A model generated the notes under the pieces. That model was not told where the DNA came from, made no database searches, and saw nothing but the letters and a program-made list of their open reading frames with translations. The position numbers and the translations under genes are program-made. 6,108 nt of DNA from Dichotomicrobium sp046543175 (GTDB lineage: Bacteria; Pseudomonadota; Alphaproteobacteria; Rhizobiales; Rhodomicrobiaceae). How positions within the stretch are numbered: position 1 is the first letter of the stretch; every line of letters starts with the position of its first letter. Shown piece after piece: positions 6,025-6,108 of the stretch. The stretch lies in NCBI GenBank assembly GCA_046543175.1, contig JBKGZY010000166.1, forward strand, positions 1 through 6,108, in the 5' to 3' direction.

Positions 6025-6101
6025 CTAGTGGTCCTTGTGATTCAGACATTTGCTCGGACGAGTGCTGCGACGGGAGGCAAATGTCTGAATCGGACCACTA
6101 G
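6025..6101 (-). repeat. Hairpin D, inverted relative to A
   Basis: CTAGTGGTCC (6025-6034) pairs with 6092-6101, and GATTCAGACATTTGC (6039-6053) pairs with 6077-6091. Both stems are perfect. TTGT (6035-6038), read ACAA on the minus strand, is the bulge on the inner arm. The loop is 23 nt (6054-6076). It stands 13 nt from the paired end of hairpin A, the same gap as between B and C. Confidence 0.85.
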
Positions 6102-6108
6102 CGCGGAT

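Larger units (their letters stand above)
5773..6098. mobile_element. Outer two-hairpin element (A plus D), interrupted by a second copy
   Basis: The element begins GTGGAGC and ends GGACCAC. Its inverted ends share GTGG, a GA at positions 8-9 and GACATTTG further in. It consists of hairpin A, a 19-nt spacer (TAGACTCAATAAGTTGCTA) and hairpin D in opposite orientation. The 326 bp present include the nested 161-bp element and one 7-bp target duplication; without them it is 158 bp. There is no coding capacity, so it would be a non-autonomous, MITE- or REPIN-like element. No exact target duplication flanks it: the left flank is GCGGGTA and the right flank TAGCGCG. Mobility is inferred from its resemblance to the inner element. 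Confidence 0.6.
5664..6108. other. Gene-free region packed with palindromic repeats
   Basis: No open frame here has a ribosome binding site or protein-like composition; those present run across the hairpins listed below. From left to right it holds a heptamer repeat, a GTAGCCCGGAT-type palindrome, a second heptamer tract, and two nested 160-bp elements made of bulged hairpins. The part from about 5773 on is visibly richer in A and T than the flanking genes, fitting acquired or independently evolving DNA. Confidence 0.85.

Noticed and set aside
5813..6028. 71-codon plus-strand frame and several minus-strand frames in the repeat region
   Set aside because: They run straight through the arms of hairpins A, B and C, have no ribosome binding site, and are a by-product of palindromic sequence.
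5804..6101. Hairpins as integron attC sites or a CRISPR array
   Set aside because: No R-box (GTTRRRY / RYYYAAC) pairs sit at the stem ends and there is no cassette gene or integrase. The units are inverted palindromes of differing sequence, not direct repeats with spacers.

Overview
The window is high-GC chromosomal DNA. Its protein families and wording (MutS with a GPNMAGKST P-loop, a long MaeB-type malic enzyme with a fused phosphotransacetylase-like domain, a cytoplasmic FrnE-like DsbA protein) point to an alphaproteobacterium. The genus cannot be told from this sequence alone.

Layout. Positions 1-2483 (minus strand) carry most of mutS, which runs off the left edge so that its C-terminus is missing. 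A 160-bp divergent intergenic region (2484-2643) separates it from maeB (2644-4917, plus strand), a complete 757-residue malic enzyme. After a 74-bp gap lies a 223-residue CPWC thiol oxidoreductase of the FrnE/DsbA type (4992-5663, plus strand), possibly read through from maeB. The three genes look like ordinary housekeeping functions: mismatch repair, the malate-pyruvate node, and cytosolic thiol chemistry.

The last 445 bases (5664-6108) hold no credible gene but are densely structured. First comes a short heptamer repeat (TAGCRRG type) that begins in the stop codon of the oxidoreductase gene. Next is an imperfect 31-bp-arm palindrome of the GTAGCCCGGAT type. Then come four long bulged hairpins, called A, B, C and D here. 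They resolve into two copies of one roughly 160-bp element. B plus C form a 161-bp element (5811-5971) flanked by a perfect 7-bp direct repeat, GCGGCTC. It sits inside the loop of hairpin A. Removing it together with one copy of the 7-mer restores a 158-bp element (A plus D) of the same plan: hairpin, 19-nt spacer, inverted hairpin.

The stems are perfectly complementary within each hairpin although the hairpins differ widely from one another, and each has a 3-4 nt unpaired bulge at the same place on its inner arm. This nested, non-coding, apparently mobile palindromic element is the most interesting part of the window. No transposase is present here, so any movement would depend on a protein encoded elsewhere.
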